64,000 bases of DNA from Oscillospiraceae bacterium. GTDB lineage: Bacteria > Bacillota > Clostridia > Oscillospirales > Acutalibacteraceae. The notes beneath the pieces were generated by a model. That model did not search any database. It had not been told where the DNA came from and was given only the letters and a program-made list of their open reading frames with translations. Position 1 is the stretch's first letter; every line of letters begins with the position of its first letter. The translations under genes and the position numbers were made by a program. This document shows positions 8,554-17,337 of this stretch, piece after piece. The stretch lies in contig SVPA01000002.1 of NCBI GenBank assembly GCA_015066085.1, positions 83,614-147,613 of the forward strand. Direction: 5' to 3'.

Positions 8554-8957
8554 AAAATGTTATCCTCAATAAGTTCATCAACAGCCGAAAAAATCTCGTC
8601 ACGGCATTCTCGGTATCTGTCAATTCCGCAGCCAAACGGGTCGGAAATTCCGAGAATATGAATTTTAAGTTTATCAACTCCGAGTGCCTCTAATAAATCG
8701 GCGTGGGAGGAGGACATACAAACGATTACATCTGCCGTTTCGGCGTCGCCGTAACCCATCTGCTTTGATATATGTGAAGAAATATCAATGCCCTTTTCAA
8801 GCATAGCGTTAACGCTATGTGTTGCGGCAGGAGAACCGTCTGCGGCAAGACCTCTGCTTACGATTTCATAGCCCGTCGGTTTTTTAAATTTAAGGTACCC
8901 CTCTGCCATGGGTGAACGGCAGGTATTACCCGTACAAACAAAAACAACTTTTTTCAT
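8550..8957 (-). CDS. ywlE: Low-MW phosphatase, probable protein-arginine phosphatase (YwlE-like)
   Basis: 135-residue low-molecular-weight phosphatase. It has the P-loop CTGNTCR (residues 8-14) followed by SPMAE, and the general-acid loop SDPFG near the C-terminus. Thr12 occupies the position (Thr11 of B. subtilis YwlE) that favours phosphoarginine; ordinary tyrosine phosphatases carry Ile there (CxGNICR). A role in reversing McsB-type protein-arginine phosphorylation is therefore inferred. The ATG at 8955-8957 shares one base with the polA stop (TGATG), which suggests coupling. No arginine kinase gene is in the window. Confidence 0.85.
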   Translation of the reverse strand: MKKVVFVCTGNTCRSPMAEGYLKFKKPTGYEIVSRGLAADGSPAATHSVNAMLEKGIDISSHISKQMGYGDAETADVIVCMSSSHADLLEALGVDKLKIHILGISDPFGCGIDRYRECRDEIFSAVDELIEDNIL

Positions 8958-11488
8958 CAGCCCTTCGCCTCGTACCAACTTTTTCCGATGTTAACATCTG
9001 CCGTCAGAGCCACTTTAAGTTTTACCGCATTTTCCATTTCGTGTTTTAGTATTTCGGCGGCTTTTTCGGCGTCCTTTTCGGCGGATTCTATAATCAGTTC
9101 GTCGTGAACCTGAAGAATAAGTTTTGCGTCAAGCCCCTCTTCTTTAAGACGGGCAAAAACATTAACCATAGCAATTTTAATTATATCGGCAGCCGTTCCC
9201 TGAATAGGGGCGTTTCTGGCAACCCTTTCGCCGAACGAACGAAGCATATGATTAGACGAGGCAAGTTCGGGCAGATACCTTCTTCTTGAGAAAAGGGTTT
9301 TGACATATCCGTTTGCCTTTGCCTGCTCAATACTGCTGTTCATAAAACGGTCAACGCCCGTAAAGGTGGAAAGATAACTGTTGATATAATCTTTTGCCTC
9401 TTTGTTTGAAACGCCAATATCTTTCGCAAGGGAGAAAGCCCCTATACCGTAAACAATACCAAAGTTAACGGCTTTTGCTCGGCTTCTCATAATCGGGGTA
9501 ACCATATCAATCGGCATACCGAAAACTTGAGCCGCGGTAGAGGTGTGAATATCCGCCCCGCTTGAAAAGGCGTCGCACATAGCCTTGTCGTCTGCCATAT
9601 GGGCGAGAACCCGAAGTTCAATCTGCGAATAGTCGGCGTCAAGCAGAACCTTTCCGCTTTCGGCTATAAAGAATTTTCTGAAAACCTTTCCTTCGTCGGT
9701 TCTAACGGGAATGTTTTGAAGATTAGGTTCTAAAGAACTTATTCTTCCCGTTCTCGTTTCGGTCTGGTTAAAGGTTGAATGAATTCTCGAGTCCTCTGCT
9801 ACCGCTTCAAGAAGCGAGTCGCAATAGGTGGATTTAAGTTTTGCAAGTCCTCGGTATTTTATAATCATTTCTACCGCAGGATGAAAAGCACGAAGTTCTT
9901 CAAGCACTTCGGCGTTGGTCGAATATCCGCTTTTGGTCTTCTTCTTTGCGGGAAGCCCTAAATGCTCAAAAAGGGCGACCCCCAACTGTTTGGGAGAATT
10001 CAGGTTAAACTTATAACCGATAAGGTCGTAAATTTCGGTTTCAAGGGCACCGATACGCTCTTCGAGTTGCTTTGAATGAACCTTTAAAGCCTCACTGTCA
10101 ATTTTAACACCGCAAAGTTCCATATCTCCAAGCACGGCAGCAAGAGGAAGTTCAATTTCGCTTAGAAGTTTTGTTTGCCCGGTTGCTTCAAGTTCGCTTT
10201 CAAGCCTTTTCGAAACAAAATAGGAAAGTGAACAAAGGCGGATACCCTCGTCTTCGGTGTCAACTTCTGCGTCAGCGCCGTACTCTGTCGCCAAACGCTC
10301 GGTGGTGTACGAATTGCTTGAGGGGTTGCAAAGATATCCCGCAAGCATACTGTCAAAAACAATATTTTTTGGGGTAACGCCAAGTTTTTTAGCAAATTTA
10401 TAAATGTTTTTATAATCGTAAACGCTTTTTGCGGTCTTTTCGTCTGCTAAAAGGGCAAGAGTTTCGTCTGCCGGAAGTCTTGTGCAAATCTGTCCGTCGC
10501 AAACGCCAAAATCTTCCCCTAAAGAGATAACTTCAACCAAAGAATGTGCTTTGGATAAAAACTCACGGGGCAAAACGGCGGTAAGTTTTTCGGCTTTTTC
10601 GGTTTTAGAAGGAGAGTTCGGGGAAATCCCCATTTTTTCCATAAGTTTGAAAAACTCAAGTCTGGTCATAACCGAGGCTACGGCCGACTCGTCAATATCT
10701 TTGTTATAATAAGAATTGATGTCTAAATCAATGGGGGCTTCTTTACAAATGGTACCAAGCCAACGGGAGAAGAAAGCCGATTCTTTTCCTGCTTCAAGTT
10801 TGGCTTTAACCCCTGCTTTAATGTCAAGTTCTTCTAAATGCTCGTAAATGTAGTCAATATTTTTAAATCTTGTTATAAGGTCGGTAGCGGTTTTTTCGCC
10901 AACCCCACTGACCCCGGGAATATTATCCGACGAGTCGCCCATAAGGGCTTTAAGTTCAATCATCTGACTAGGGGTAAGACCGTATTTCTGGAATAAAGCC
11001 GCCTCGTCGTAACTGACAATTTCGGGAGAACCCGCCTTGGTCGAAGAAAGAACAACACGAACATTATTCCCGATAAGTTGGAGTGCGTCACGGTCACCCG
11101 TAGCAATAACACACTCGTTATCGGTTTTCTGACAAAGGTCGGCAAGGGTGCCTAAAATGTCGTCTGCCTCATATCTTTCGCATTCAATAACGGTGTATCC
11201 CATTGCGCGAAGCCATTCTTTAAGAGGGGCAAACTGTTCAAGAAGTTCCGGGGGAGTAGCGTGGCGTCCTGCCTTATATTCGGCATACTTTTCGTGGCGG
11301 AAGGTGGGTTTTTTAAGGTCAAAGGCAACGGCAATACCGTCGGGCTGTTCAGCCTCTTTAAGTCGGTTAAGAATATTTATAAAACCGTAAACGGCGTTAG
11401 TATATCTGCCGTCCTTGGTGGTCAGCAGTTTAATTCCGTAAAAGGCGCGGTTTATAATACTGTTTCCGTCTATTGCCAGCAACTTCAT
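8957..11488 (-). CDS. polA: DNA polymerase I
   Basis: 843-residue family A polymerase. It has an N-terminal 5' nuclease domain (LAIDGNSIINRAFYG; GDSSDNIPGVSGVGEKTA), a middle 3'-5' exonuclease-like domain and a polymerase domain with motif A (DYSQIELRVLAHM), motif B (RSRAKAVNFGIVYG) and motif C (LQVHDELIIE). The DxE metal-binding motif of an active proofreading domain is not visible in the middle domain, so proofreading is probably lost, as in Bacillus-type Pol I. It removes RNA primers and fills gaps. It is the first gene of the minus-strand operon. Confidence 0.96.
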   Translation of the reverse strand: MKLLAIDGNSIINRAFYGIKLLTTKDGRYTNAVYGFINILNRLKEAEQPDGIAVAFDLKKPTFRHEKYAEYKAGRHATPPELLEQFAPLKEWLRAMGYTVIECERYEADDILGTLADLCQKTDNECVIATGDRDALQLIGNNVRVVLSSTKAGSPEIVSYDEAALFQKYGLTPSQMIELKALMGDSSDNIPGVSGVGEKTATDLITRFKNIDYIYEHLEELDIKAGVKAKLEAGKESAFFSRWLGTICKEAPIDLDINSYYNKDIDESAVASVMTRLEFFKLMEKMGISPNSPSKTEKAEKLTAVLPREFLSKAHSLVEVISLGEDFGVCDGQICTRLPADETLALLADEKTAKSVYDYKNIYKFAKKLGVTPKNIVFDSMLAGYLCNPSSNSYTTERLATEYGADAEVDTEDEGIRLCSLSYFVSKRLESELEATGQTKLLSEIELPLAAVLGDMELCGVKIDSEALKVHSKQLEERIGALETEIYDLIGYKFNLNSPKQLGVALFEHLGLPAKKKTKSGYSTNAEVLEELRAFHPAVEMIIKYRGLAKLKSTYCDSLLEAVAEDSRIHSTFNQTETRTGRISSLEPNLQNIPVRTDEGKVFRKFFIAESGKVLLDADYSQIELRVLAHMADDKAMCDAFSSGADIHTSTAAQVFGMPIDMVTPIMRSRAKAVNFGIVYGIGAFSLAKDIGVSNKEAKDYINSYLSTFTGVDRFMNSSIEQAKANGYVKTLFSRRRYLPELASSNHMLRSFGERVARNAPIQGTAADIIKIAMVNVFARLKEEGLDAKLILQVHDELIIESAEKDAEKAAEILKHEMENAVKLKVALTADVNIGKSWYEAKG

Positions 11489-11523
11489 ACAAAGAAAACC
11501 CCATAATAAATAATATTTATATT

Positions 11524-11552
11524 ATTATAACAAATAACATATAAATTGTCAT
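11524..11552 (-). promoter_or_regulatory. Sigma-A promoter for polA operon
   Basis: On the minus strand ATGACA (11547-11552) and TATAAT (11524-11529) are separated by 17 bases, giving a leader of roughly 30 bases before the polA ATG. It is back to back with the dusB promoter. Confidence 0.75.
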
Positions 11553-11566
11553 CATATTTTTAATAT

Positions 11567-11595
11567 TTGACAAGAATTTTTTTTGCGGTTATAAT
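11567..11595 (+). promoter_or_regulatory. Consensus sigma-A promoter for dusB (leaderless transcript)
   Basis: TTGACA (11567-11572), 17 bases, TATAAT (11590-11595): a perfect consensus. The dusB ATG is at 11605, only 9 bases past the -10 box, so the expected transcript start is 0-4 bases before the start codon and leaves no room for a Shine-Dalgarno site. Confidence 0.85.
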
Positions 11596-11604
11596 TATCC
11601 CGTT

Positions 11605-12573
11605 ATGAAGATAGGAAATGTAACTGTAAACGGTTTTGCTGCTCTCGCTCCAATGGCTGGTGTTGCCGACATGGCAATGAGAGAAATATGTGAAAAATAC
11701 GGCGCCGCCTACTCGGTTGGCGAACTGACAAGCGCTAAAGCAATTACTTTGGGGGACAAAAAATCTCCCGAGTTTTTGTCAAGGGGAAACCTTGCTTGTT
11801 TTGGAAACCAACTTTTCGGCTGTGAGCCCGAAATTATGGCAAAAGCGGCAAAAGTTGCCGAAAGTTTTGCCCCCGATTTTATTGATATAAATATGGGTTG
11901 TCCCGCCCCCAAAGTTGCTAATAACGGGGGAGGCAGTTCCCTTATGAAAGACCCGAAACTAGCATGTGAAATAGTAAAAGCGGTTGTAAACTCGGTAAAA
12001 GTTCCCGTAACGGTTAAAATCCGAGCAGGGTGGGACGAAAACAGTTTAAACGCCGTAGAACTCGCCAAAATATGCGAAGCAAACGGTGCAAGTGCAATTA
12101 CCGTTCACGGAAGAACAAGAGCACAGATGTATGCCCCTCCCGTAAATCTTGACATTATAAAAGAGGTTAAAAAAGCCGTTAATATTGCCGTAATCGGAAA
12201 CGGAGATATAACCGACGGCCCCTCTGCCGCCTATATGTACGAATATACAGGGTGCGATTTTGTTATGGTCGGCCGTGCGGCAAACGGAACCCCTTGGGTT
12301 TTTGATAAAATAAACGCCTACCTTAAAAACGGCGAAATTTTAGAGGACCCGCCCCTTGAAAAACGGCTCGAAATTCTAATGGAGCAACTTTCTCTTATGC
12401 AAAAATATAAAAGTGAAAGAACCGTTTTATTAGAAGCGCGAAAACACGCCGCTTGGTATATGAAAGGGGTTAGAAATGCCGCTGCTCTTCGTAAAATGTG
12501 CGGCGAAATAAACTCTTTTTCCGATATTGCTTTAATATGTGAAAAAGCCCTTGCCGAAGGCGAGGATATGTGA
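11605..12573 (+). CDS. dusB: tRNA-dihydrouridine synthase
   Basis: 322-residue FMN enzyme that reduces specific uridines in tRNA. The family N-terminus (KIGNVTVNGFAALAPMAGVAD), DINMGCPAPKV with the catalytic Cys, ITVHGRTRAQMY and VMVGRAANGTPWVF are all present. The length is typical. The ATG at 11605 is fixed by the family N-terminus and is almost at the predicted transcription start, so it is probably translated from a leaderless mRNA. yebC follows after 37 bases and is likely co-transcribed. Confidence 0.95.
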   Translation: MKIGNVTVNGFAALAPMAGVADMAMREICEKYGAAYSVGELTSAKAITLGDKKSPEFLSRGNLACFGNQLFGCEPEIMAKAAKVAESFAPDFIDINMGCPAPKVANNGGGSSLMKDPKLACEIVKAVVNSVKVPVTVKIRAGWDENSLNAVELAKICEANGASAITVHGRTRAQMYAPPVNLDIIKEVKKAVNIAVIGNGDITDGPSAAYMYEYTGCDFVMVGRAANGTPWVFDKINAYLKNGEILEDPPLEKRLEILMEQLSLMQKYKSERTVLLEARKHAAWYMKGVRNAAALRKMCGEINSFSDIALICEKALAEGEDM

Positions 12574-12610
12574 TAAAATAGCAAAGTCAAAATGTTAAAG
12601 GAGAGTTTCT

Positions 12611-13351
12611 ATGTCAGGACATTCTAAATGGAATAATATTAAGCGTAAAAAGGAAAAAACCGACGCCGCAAAGGCGAAAATCTTTACTAAAATCGGCCGT
12701 GAAATCTCGGTAATCGTAAAAGCGGGAGGCCCTAATCCCCAGGAAAACAGCAAATTAAAGGAAATTATTGCCAAAGCAAAAGCGGCAAATGTTCCTAACG
12801 AAAATATTGAAAGAATTATCAAAAAAGCCGCAGGCGACACCTCGGCTAACAACTATGAAGAACTAATTTATGAGGGCTACGGTCCAAACGGTATTGCCGT
12901 TGTCGTAGAGGTTTTAACCGATAACAGAAACCGAACTGCCGGCGAAATGCGTCACTATTTTGATAAATACGGCGGAAACCTCGGTCAATCGGGCTCGGTT
13001 ATGTTTATGTTTGACCGCAAGGGACAGATAATTATCGAAGCCGAGGGTAAAGATGAAGATGCCGTAATGGAAGATGCGCTTGATGCAGGTGCCGATGACT
13101 TTAATTTCGACGGCGATATTTTCGAAATTTCGACCGACCCTGCCGGTTTCGGTGCTGTCTGCGACGCCCTTGAAGCAAAGGGATATGCTTTTGAATCGGC
13201 TGAAATTGCCTATGTTCCCCAAACTATGTCTACAATCGACGACCCCGACCAGATAAAGCAAATGGAAAAACTCATTGAAATGCTTGAAGATAATGAGGAT
13301 GTTCAGGAAATCTGGCACAACTGGGATATGCCCGAAGAAGACGAAGAATAA
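12611..13351 (+). CDS. yebC: YebC/PmpR-family transcriptional regulator or translation factor
   Basis: 246 residues. The signature N-terminus (MSGHSKWNNIKRKKEKTDAA) and the conserved YEGYGPNGIAVVVEVLTDN and GGNLGQSGSVMFMF segments identify the YebC family. Members bind DNA as regulators or act on ribosomes stalled at proline stretches; which applies here cannot be read from sequence. A good AAAGGAGAG site precedes the ATG. A strong terminator follows. Confidence 0.95.
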   Translation: MSGHSKWNNIKRKKEKTDAAKAKIFTKIGREISVIVKAGGPNPQENSKLKEIIAKAKAANVPNENIERIIKKAAGDTSANNYEELIYEGYGPNGIAVVVEVLTDNRNRTAGEMRHYFDKYGGNLGQSGSVMFMFDRKGQIIIEAEGKDEDAVMEDALDAGADDFNFDGDIFEISTDPAGFGAVCDALEAKGYAFESAEIAYVPQTMSTIDDPDQIKQMEKLIEMLEDNEDVQEIWHNWDMPEEDEE

Positions 13352-13389
13352 AAAAGTCAAATAGTTTCTATATAAGCAAATAAATTTAA

Positions 13390-13419
13390 AACACCCCGTC
13401 AATGACGGGGTGTTTTTTT
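13390..13419. terminator. Intrinsic terminator after yebC
   Basis: An 11-bp GC-rich stem (13390-13400 with 13404-13414), 3-base loop and T-run to 13419. It lies between convergent genes. Confidence 0.9.
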
Positions 13420-13645
13420 ACGCCTGAATCCAATCGTTTGCCTTATCAGCCGACATACGCTTGATATCTTCCTTTTTATAGGGAGATTTTTCTCCGCCGT
13501 TTACATAAAGGAAGAACTTTCCGTTTTCGGTTTTATAAAGACTTTCTTCGTAGCCCGAAGGGTCTCCGAAAGAGCCGAAAACCTTTTTTAAAATAAGTTC
13601 AGATTTTTCGGTGTCATACTGCACCTTGCATATTACTTTTTGCAT
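13418..13645 (-). CDS. Small conserved-looking protein of unknown function
   Basis: 75 residues, soluble and mixed-charge, beginning MQKVICKVQYDTEKSELILKK. I do not recognise a family. It has an AAAGGATG ribosome-binding site 6 bases before the ATG, and its stop codon lies in the T-run of the shared terminator. It is flanked by yebC (convergent) and the spoIIIA operon (divergent). No membrane segment or catalytic motif is visible. Confidence 0.7.
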   Translation of the reverse strand: MQKVICKVQYDTEKSELILKKVFGSFGDPSGYEESLYKTENGKFFLYVNGGEKSPYKKEDIKRMSADKANDWIQA

Positions 13646-13758
13646 AATTTCATCCTTTCTTTTTAGTTCCGCTAATTCACGAAACTATAATATATTAGCA
13701 TATTTTCCGGGCAAAATCAATATAATAACCAAAACTCCAAAAATTACATAAAATGCGA

Positions 13759-13792
13759 AAAAAAGGAACAAGATTTCACTTGGTCCTTTTTT
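13759..13792. other. Terminator-like hairpin before spoIIIAA
   Basis: A 14-base stem with one mismatch (13759-13772 with 13779-13792) and a 6-base loop, A-rich on the left arm and T-rich on the right. It resembles an intrinsic terminator on either strand, yet lies between two divergent genes, about 47 bases before the spoIIIAA start. It could insulate the sporulation operon or act as a leader attenuator. Confidence 0.55.
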
Positions 13793-13838
13793 GTTCTAAA
13801 CCTTACGGCCTGTACATATTATTGCATAGGTGATAAAA

Positions 13839-14756
13839 ATGACAGACTGTAAAACAAACTGCGAAAGATTTGACAGAATGCTTTACGCCTTGCCCGAAAG
13901 AATTTCCTTGGTTTTGTCGGCTCTGCCAGTTGCTCTTAAGGCGTCGGCGTATGAAATCAGAATAAGGGTAAATAAACCTGTTTGCATAACGGGAGATACC
14001 GTTTTTTATATATCTTCAGATTCGGTTGCCTGTACATATATTCCCAAAAGTCCGCTTGTGGCAAGTGAGGAAGAAATCAAGGATATTTTGCTTCGAATTA
14101 CCGACCGTTCGGTCTATACCAGAACCGCCGAACTTTCAAAAGGCTACCTGTCAATGCGTTATGGTGGCAGAGCGGGGGTTTGCGGAAGATTTGTTGAGGG
14201 AAAATTTTGCGACACAACCTCGGTAAATATCCGAATACCCCGCCAGGTAATCGGCTCTGCCGAGTCTGTTTTAAACGAGGCTCAAAACGGAATCCTTATT
14301 GCAGGTCCGCCCGGAAGCGGAAAAACAACCCTGCTTCGCGACCTTGTAAGGCTCTTGTCGGTCAGCGGAAAAAGGGTATGCGTGATTGATAGCCGAGGCG
14401 AAATCTGCGGAAGACAGCAGGAAGAAGATGCCCTTGATATAGGACCTAATACCGATGTTATAACGGGGGTCAACAAAGCCAAAGGAACCGAAATCGCCCT
14501 TAGAACAATGTTTCCCGACTTTATTGCCTTTGATGAGGTGGGAACGGGAGAGGAATTGGCGCTTATAAAGGAAAGTTTCTTTTCGGGGGTAAGCATAATA
14601 ACTACAGCCCACGCCGCTGACACAAGGGACCTTATTTCAAGACCGGTTACTAAACTTATGCTTGAGGGGTTTATGGGCAGTGTCGCTCTGCTTTCAAAAA
14701 AGCCCGGCGGACCCATAAGAATTTTAAAAGCAGAAGAGGTGAGGCGGTTTGCTTAA
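13839..14756 (+). CDS. spoIIIAA: Stage III sporulation protein AA (secretion-type ATPase)
   Basis: 305-residue AAA-type ATPase related to type II/IV secretion ATPases, with Walker A GPPGSGKTT (about 156-164) and the FIAFDEVGTGEE Walker B region. It is thought to power the SpoIIIA-SpoIIQ channel between mother cell and forespore. The ATG at 13839 is chosen because AGGTG lies 6 bases upstream; an in-frame GTG at 13830 would overlap that site. Its end overlaps spoIIIAB by 8 bases. No convincing sigma-E promoter was seen. Confidence 0.95.
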   Translation: MTDCKTNCERFDRMLYALPERISLVLSALPVALKASAYEIRIRVNKPVCITGDTVFYISSDSVACTYIPKSPLVASEEEIKDILLRITDRSVYTRTAELSKGYLSMRYGGRAGVCGRFVEGKFCDTTSVNIRIPRQVIGSAESVLNEAQNGILIAGPPGSGKTTLLRDLVRLLSVSGKRVCVIDSRGEICGRQQEEDALDIGPNTDVITGVNKAKGTEIALRTMFPDFIAFDEVGTGEELALIKESFFSGVSIITTAHAADTRDLISRPVTKLMLEGFMGSVALLSKKPGGPIRILKAEEVRRFA

Positions 14757-15192
14757 AATAATAGGCATTATCGGAATAATTACCGCTTCTACTTTGCTCG
14801 GTTTTTTCTTTGCCTTAAAACTTAAAACAAGGCAAACAAGACTTTCAAATCTGTGTTCTTTTATTGAAGAGATAGAAATGCGGATTAGGTCGGGAGCAGA
14901 ACTTAAAAAAATATTTGCCTTGTCGGGCAAAAATGTAGGAATTTATGACGACGGATATACGGTAAAAATTTCGCCCGAAAATCTTTTTAAAGAGGATATT
15001 TCTATTTTGGAGGAGTTTTTTTCGGGACTTGGTCTTGGCGATACCGAGTCCCAGATAAAGAGGTGTCAGGTTTATCTCTCGCTTTTAAAAAAGCAAGAAG
15101 AATCGGCGGCTGAACTTGTAAACTCCAAAAGCGGTCTTTATAGCAAACTCGGATTTTTTGCGGGTCTGTTTATTTCGGTAATGCTTATATAG
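14749..15192 (+). CDS. spoIIIAB: Stage III sporulation protein AB
   Basis: 147 residues, with an N-terminal hydrophobic segment (IIGIIGIITASTLLGFFFAL), a helical middle (LCSFIEEIEMRIRSG) and a C-terminal hydrophobic segment. This matches the GspF-like SpoIIIAB pattern. The start is TTG at 14749, inside the spoIIIAA end, with GAGGTGAGG just upstream. It is slightly shorter than the Bacillus protein. It is a membrane component of the SpoIIIA complex. Confidence 0.92.
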   Translation: MLKIIGIIGIITASTLLGFFFALKLKTRQTRLSNLCSFIEEIEMRIRSGAELKKIFALSGKNVGIYDDGYTVKISPENLFKEDISILEEFFSGLGLGDTESQIKRCQVYLSLLKKQEESAAELVNSKSGLYSKLGFFAGLFISVMLI

Positions 15193-15200
15193 GTGAAGTT

Positions 15201-15395
15201 ATGGATGTTGATTTAATATTCAAGGTGGCGGCAATCGGAATTATAGTGACGGTGCTAAATCAGGTGCTTGTTCGTTCGGGAAGGGAAGAACAGGCAATGC
15301 TGACAACCCTAACGGGTCTTGTCGTCGTGCTGATTATGGTGGTTAATATGGTTGCCGACCTTTTTTCAACCGTCAAGTCGGTTTTTGGACTTTAA
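15201..15395 (+). CDS. spoIIIAC: Stage III sporulation protein AC
   Basis: 64 residues with two membrane helices (FKVAAIGIIVTVLNQVLV and LTGLVVVLIMVVNMVADLF), the standard size for SpoIIIAC. An AGGTGAAG site precedes the ATG. It lies 8 bases after spoIIIAB and 3 bases before spoIIIAD. Confidence 0.95.
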   Translation: MDVDLIFKVAAIGIIVTVLNQVLVRSGREEQAMLTTLTGLVVVLIMVVNMVADLFSTVKSVFGL

Positions 15396-15398
15396 AAT

Positions 15399-15785
15399 AT
15401 GAATTTAACAGTAATTTTAGGGGTTTTAATAATCGCCTCGGCGGCGGCTTTGGTTTTAAGACAATATAAGGCGGAATACTCGCTTTTTATCGCCCTTTTA
15501 GCAGGGGCGTTAGTTCTTATTGTTTTAATGACCGATATTATGGACGGACTCTATTCTCTGCTTAATACCGTCCTTGGTTTCGGCCTTGACGGTTCGTATT
15601 TTACGGTTGCCTTCAAGTCGCTTGGCATCTGCGTTATTACAGGTTTTATTGCAGACGCCTGTCGTGATTCGGGGCAAATGGCGTTAGCGTCAAGGGCCGA
15701 ACTTGCGGGAAGATGTGCCGTATTTATTCTTTCTCTTCCTTTGCTTACTTCACTTCTTGAAACGGCGAAGGAAATAATAGGATAG
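15399..15785 (+). CDS. spoIIIAD: Stage III sporulation protein AD
   Basis: 128-residue membrane protein with several hydrophobic helices and the typical KSLGICVITGFIADACRDSGQMALASRAELAGR stretch, which I recognise as SpoIIIAD. It is a channel component, separated from spoIIIAE by 2 bases. Confidence 0.95.
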   Translation: MNLTVILGVLIIASAAALVLRQYKAEYSLFIALLAGALVLIVLMTDIMDGLYSLLNTVLGFGLDGSYFTVAFKSLGICVITGFIADACRDSGQMALASRAELAGRCAVFILSLPLLTSLLETAKEIIG

Positions 15786-15787
15786 TT

Positions 15788-16909
15788 ATGAAAAAGATAG
15801 TTAAAGTTTTAGTTTGTTTTCTCGTTTTTCTTTTGGTTTTTTCCTTTTTGGTATCGGCAGAAAACCAAGACGAAACATATAAGGAACAGTATAAAATCAG
15901 CGGAGCAGAAGATGTTTTTGACCTTTTAAGTGAAGACGCCAAAAAAACTATAGAGGAGTTTAATATTGACCCGTCGGATATAGATTGGGTTAGCCGACTT
16001 GACCCCGAAAGCGTCTTTAAAATGGTTTCGGGTTTCTTTAAAGAGGGTCTTAAAAGGCCTCTTATTTGTTTTAGCGGAATGGTTGCCGTAATAATTCTTA
16101 TGGCGGCGGCAAATACATTCGAGGGGTTTAAGATTTACAGCGATGTTTCCGCCTATGTCTTTGTTCTTATTACCGCTGCGGGAATTCTTATTCCGCTTTT
16201 TTCGGTTATCGAAAGTTCGGCAAGTGCGGTAAAAGGAATATCAACCCTGATGCTCGGCTTCATTCCGCTTTATGCGGGAATTCTGACCGTTTCGGGTCAG
16301 GCAGCGACCGCTTCGGGAATGAGTTTTCTTTTGCTTGCCGCGGCGGGTGCGGTCGGCAATTTTTCCTCGTTCGTAATAGTTCCGCTTATGAGTTGTTATC
16401 TCGGCGTCGGAATGGCGGGTTCGGTAATGCCGATAGGCGGAACAAACCGTCTGGGCGAGGGAATTAAAACGACGGCTATGTGGATGCTTTCCCTTGCAAT
16501 GACGCTCTTTTTGGGGCTTTTATCAATTCAGACCGCTGTAAATAAAGCGGCGGATAATATGGGAATAAAAACCCTGAAATTTATGATAGGAACTTTCGTT
16601 CCCGTTGCGGGCGGAGCCCTTTCCGACTCTTTTACAACCCTGCTCGGCTCTGTAAAACTGCTAAAATCTTCGGTTGCGATGTTTGCGGTCCTTGGTATTG
16701 CCGTTATGGTCCTTCCGATAGTTATTGAACTTCTTATTTGGCGAATGACAATTTATCTTCTCGATTTAGTGACCGAACTTTTCGGCGTGAATCTTAAAAC
16801 CGATGTGCTTAAAGCGACCGACTGTGTTTTATCGGTACTAATCGGAGTTATTTTATTTGTTTCAACTCTTTTCATTATATCCTTGGCGGTAATTTCGGGA
16901 GGCGGATAA
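15788..16909 (+). CDS. spoIIIAE: Stage III sporulation protein AE
   Basis: 373 residues, with an N-terminal signal/anchor (about 7-23) followed by an acidic extracytoplasmic stretch and about seven membrane helices with the SpoIIIAE core (VMPIGGTNRLGEGIKTTAMWML; GAVGNFSSF). It is the large polytopic component of the feeding-tube complex. Its stop codon overlaps the spoIIIAF start (TAATG). Confidence 0.95.
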   Translation: MKKIVKVLVCFLVFLLVFSFLVSAENQDETYKEQYKISGAEDVFDLLSEDAKKTIEEFNIDPSDIDWVSRLDPESVFKMVSGFFKEGLKRPLICFSGMVAVIILMAAANTFEGFKIYSDVSAYVFVLITAAGILIPLFSVIESSASAVKGISTLMLGFIPLYAGILTVSGQAATASGMSFLLLAAAGAVGNFSSFVIVPLMSCYLGVGMAGSVMPIGGTNRLGEGIKTTAMWMLSLAMTLFLGLLSIQTAVNKAADNMGIKTLKFMIGTFVPVAGGALSDSFTTLLGSVKLLKSSVAMFAVLGIAVMVLPIVIELLIWRMTIYLLDLVTELFGVNLKTDVLKATDCVLSVLIGVILFVSTLFIISLAVISGGG

Positions 16910-17337
16910 TGGACTCGGTTAGGCAAATAGCCCTTTCTTTCTGTGCTTCTGCCGTGTTTTGTGCGGGAGTCGGCGTTTTAAACGGAAAGGTGCTCGAAAA
17001 AAGCGGACGGTATATTATAGCCCTTATTCTTCTTTGCTCGGTAATAGGAACTTTAGCCTCGGCTGACTTTAGTCTTGGTTTTTTGCCCGAAAATGTCCCT
17101 GCCTTAGAGCAAAGCGAAACGGCAGAAGATTTAAGCGGATACTCGGCTGAATACCTTATAGCATCTCTTCTTAAAGAAAAGGGAATAAGTTTTGAAAAAA
17201 TATCGGCTAATGTGACTAAAAACGAGGGCGGCAGCATAGTAATTAGTGAAATAACAGTATTCGGTGCAGATAACCCCGAAGCAGTTAAAGAAACGCTTGA
17301 CGCTTGTGGGATTGATTGCGGGGTGAATTTTGCTTGA
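16909..17337 (+). CDS. spoIIIAF: Stage III sporulation protein AF
   Basis: 142 residues. Two N-terminal membrane helices (IALSFCASAVFCAGVGVL and YIIALILLCSVIGTLAS) are followed by a soluble ring-building-motif-like domain, as in SpoIIIAF. It is translationally coupled to spoIIIAE before it and to spoIIIAG after it. Confidence 0.93.
   Translation: MDSVRQIALSFCASAVFCAGVGVLNGKVLEKSGRYIIALILLCSVIGTLASADFSLGFLPENVPALEQSETAEDLSGYSAEYLIASLLKEKGISFEKISANVTKNEGGSIVISEITVFGADNPEAVKETLDACGIDCGVNFA

Noticed and set aside
13815..13822. CATATTAT as a sigma-E -10 box for spoIIIA
   Set aside because: No matching -35 element at the right spacing, and the start would fall on the ribosome-binding site.
14282..14716. 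144-codon minus-strand frame opposite spoIIIAA
   Set aside because: It is a shadow of the Walker A region of spoIIIAA; no start signal.
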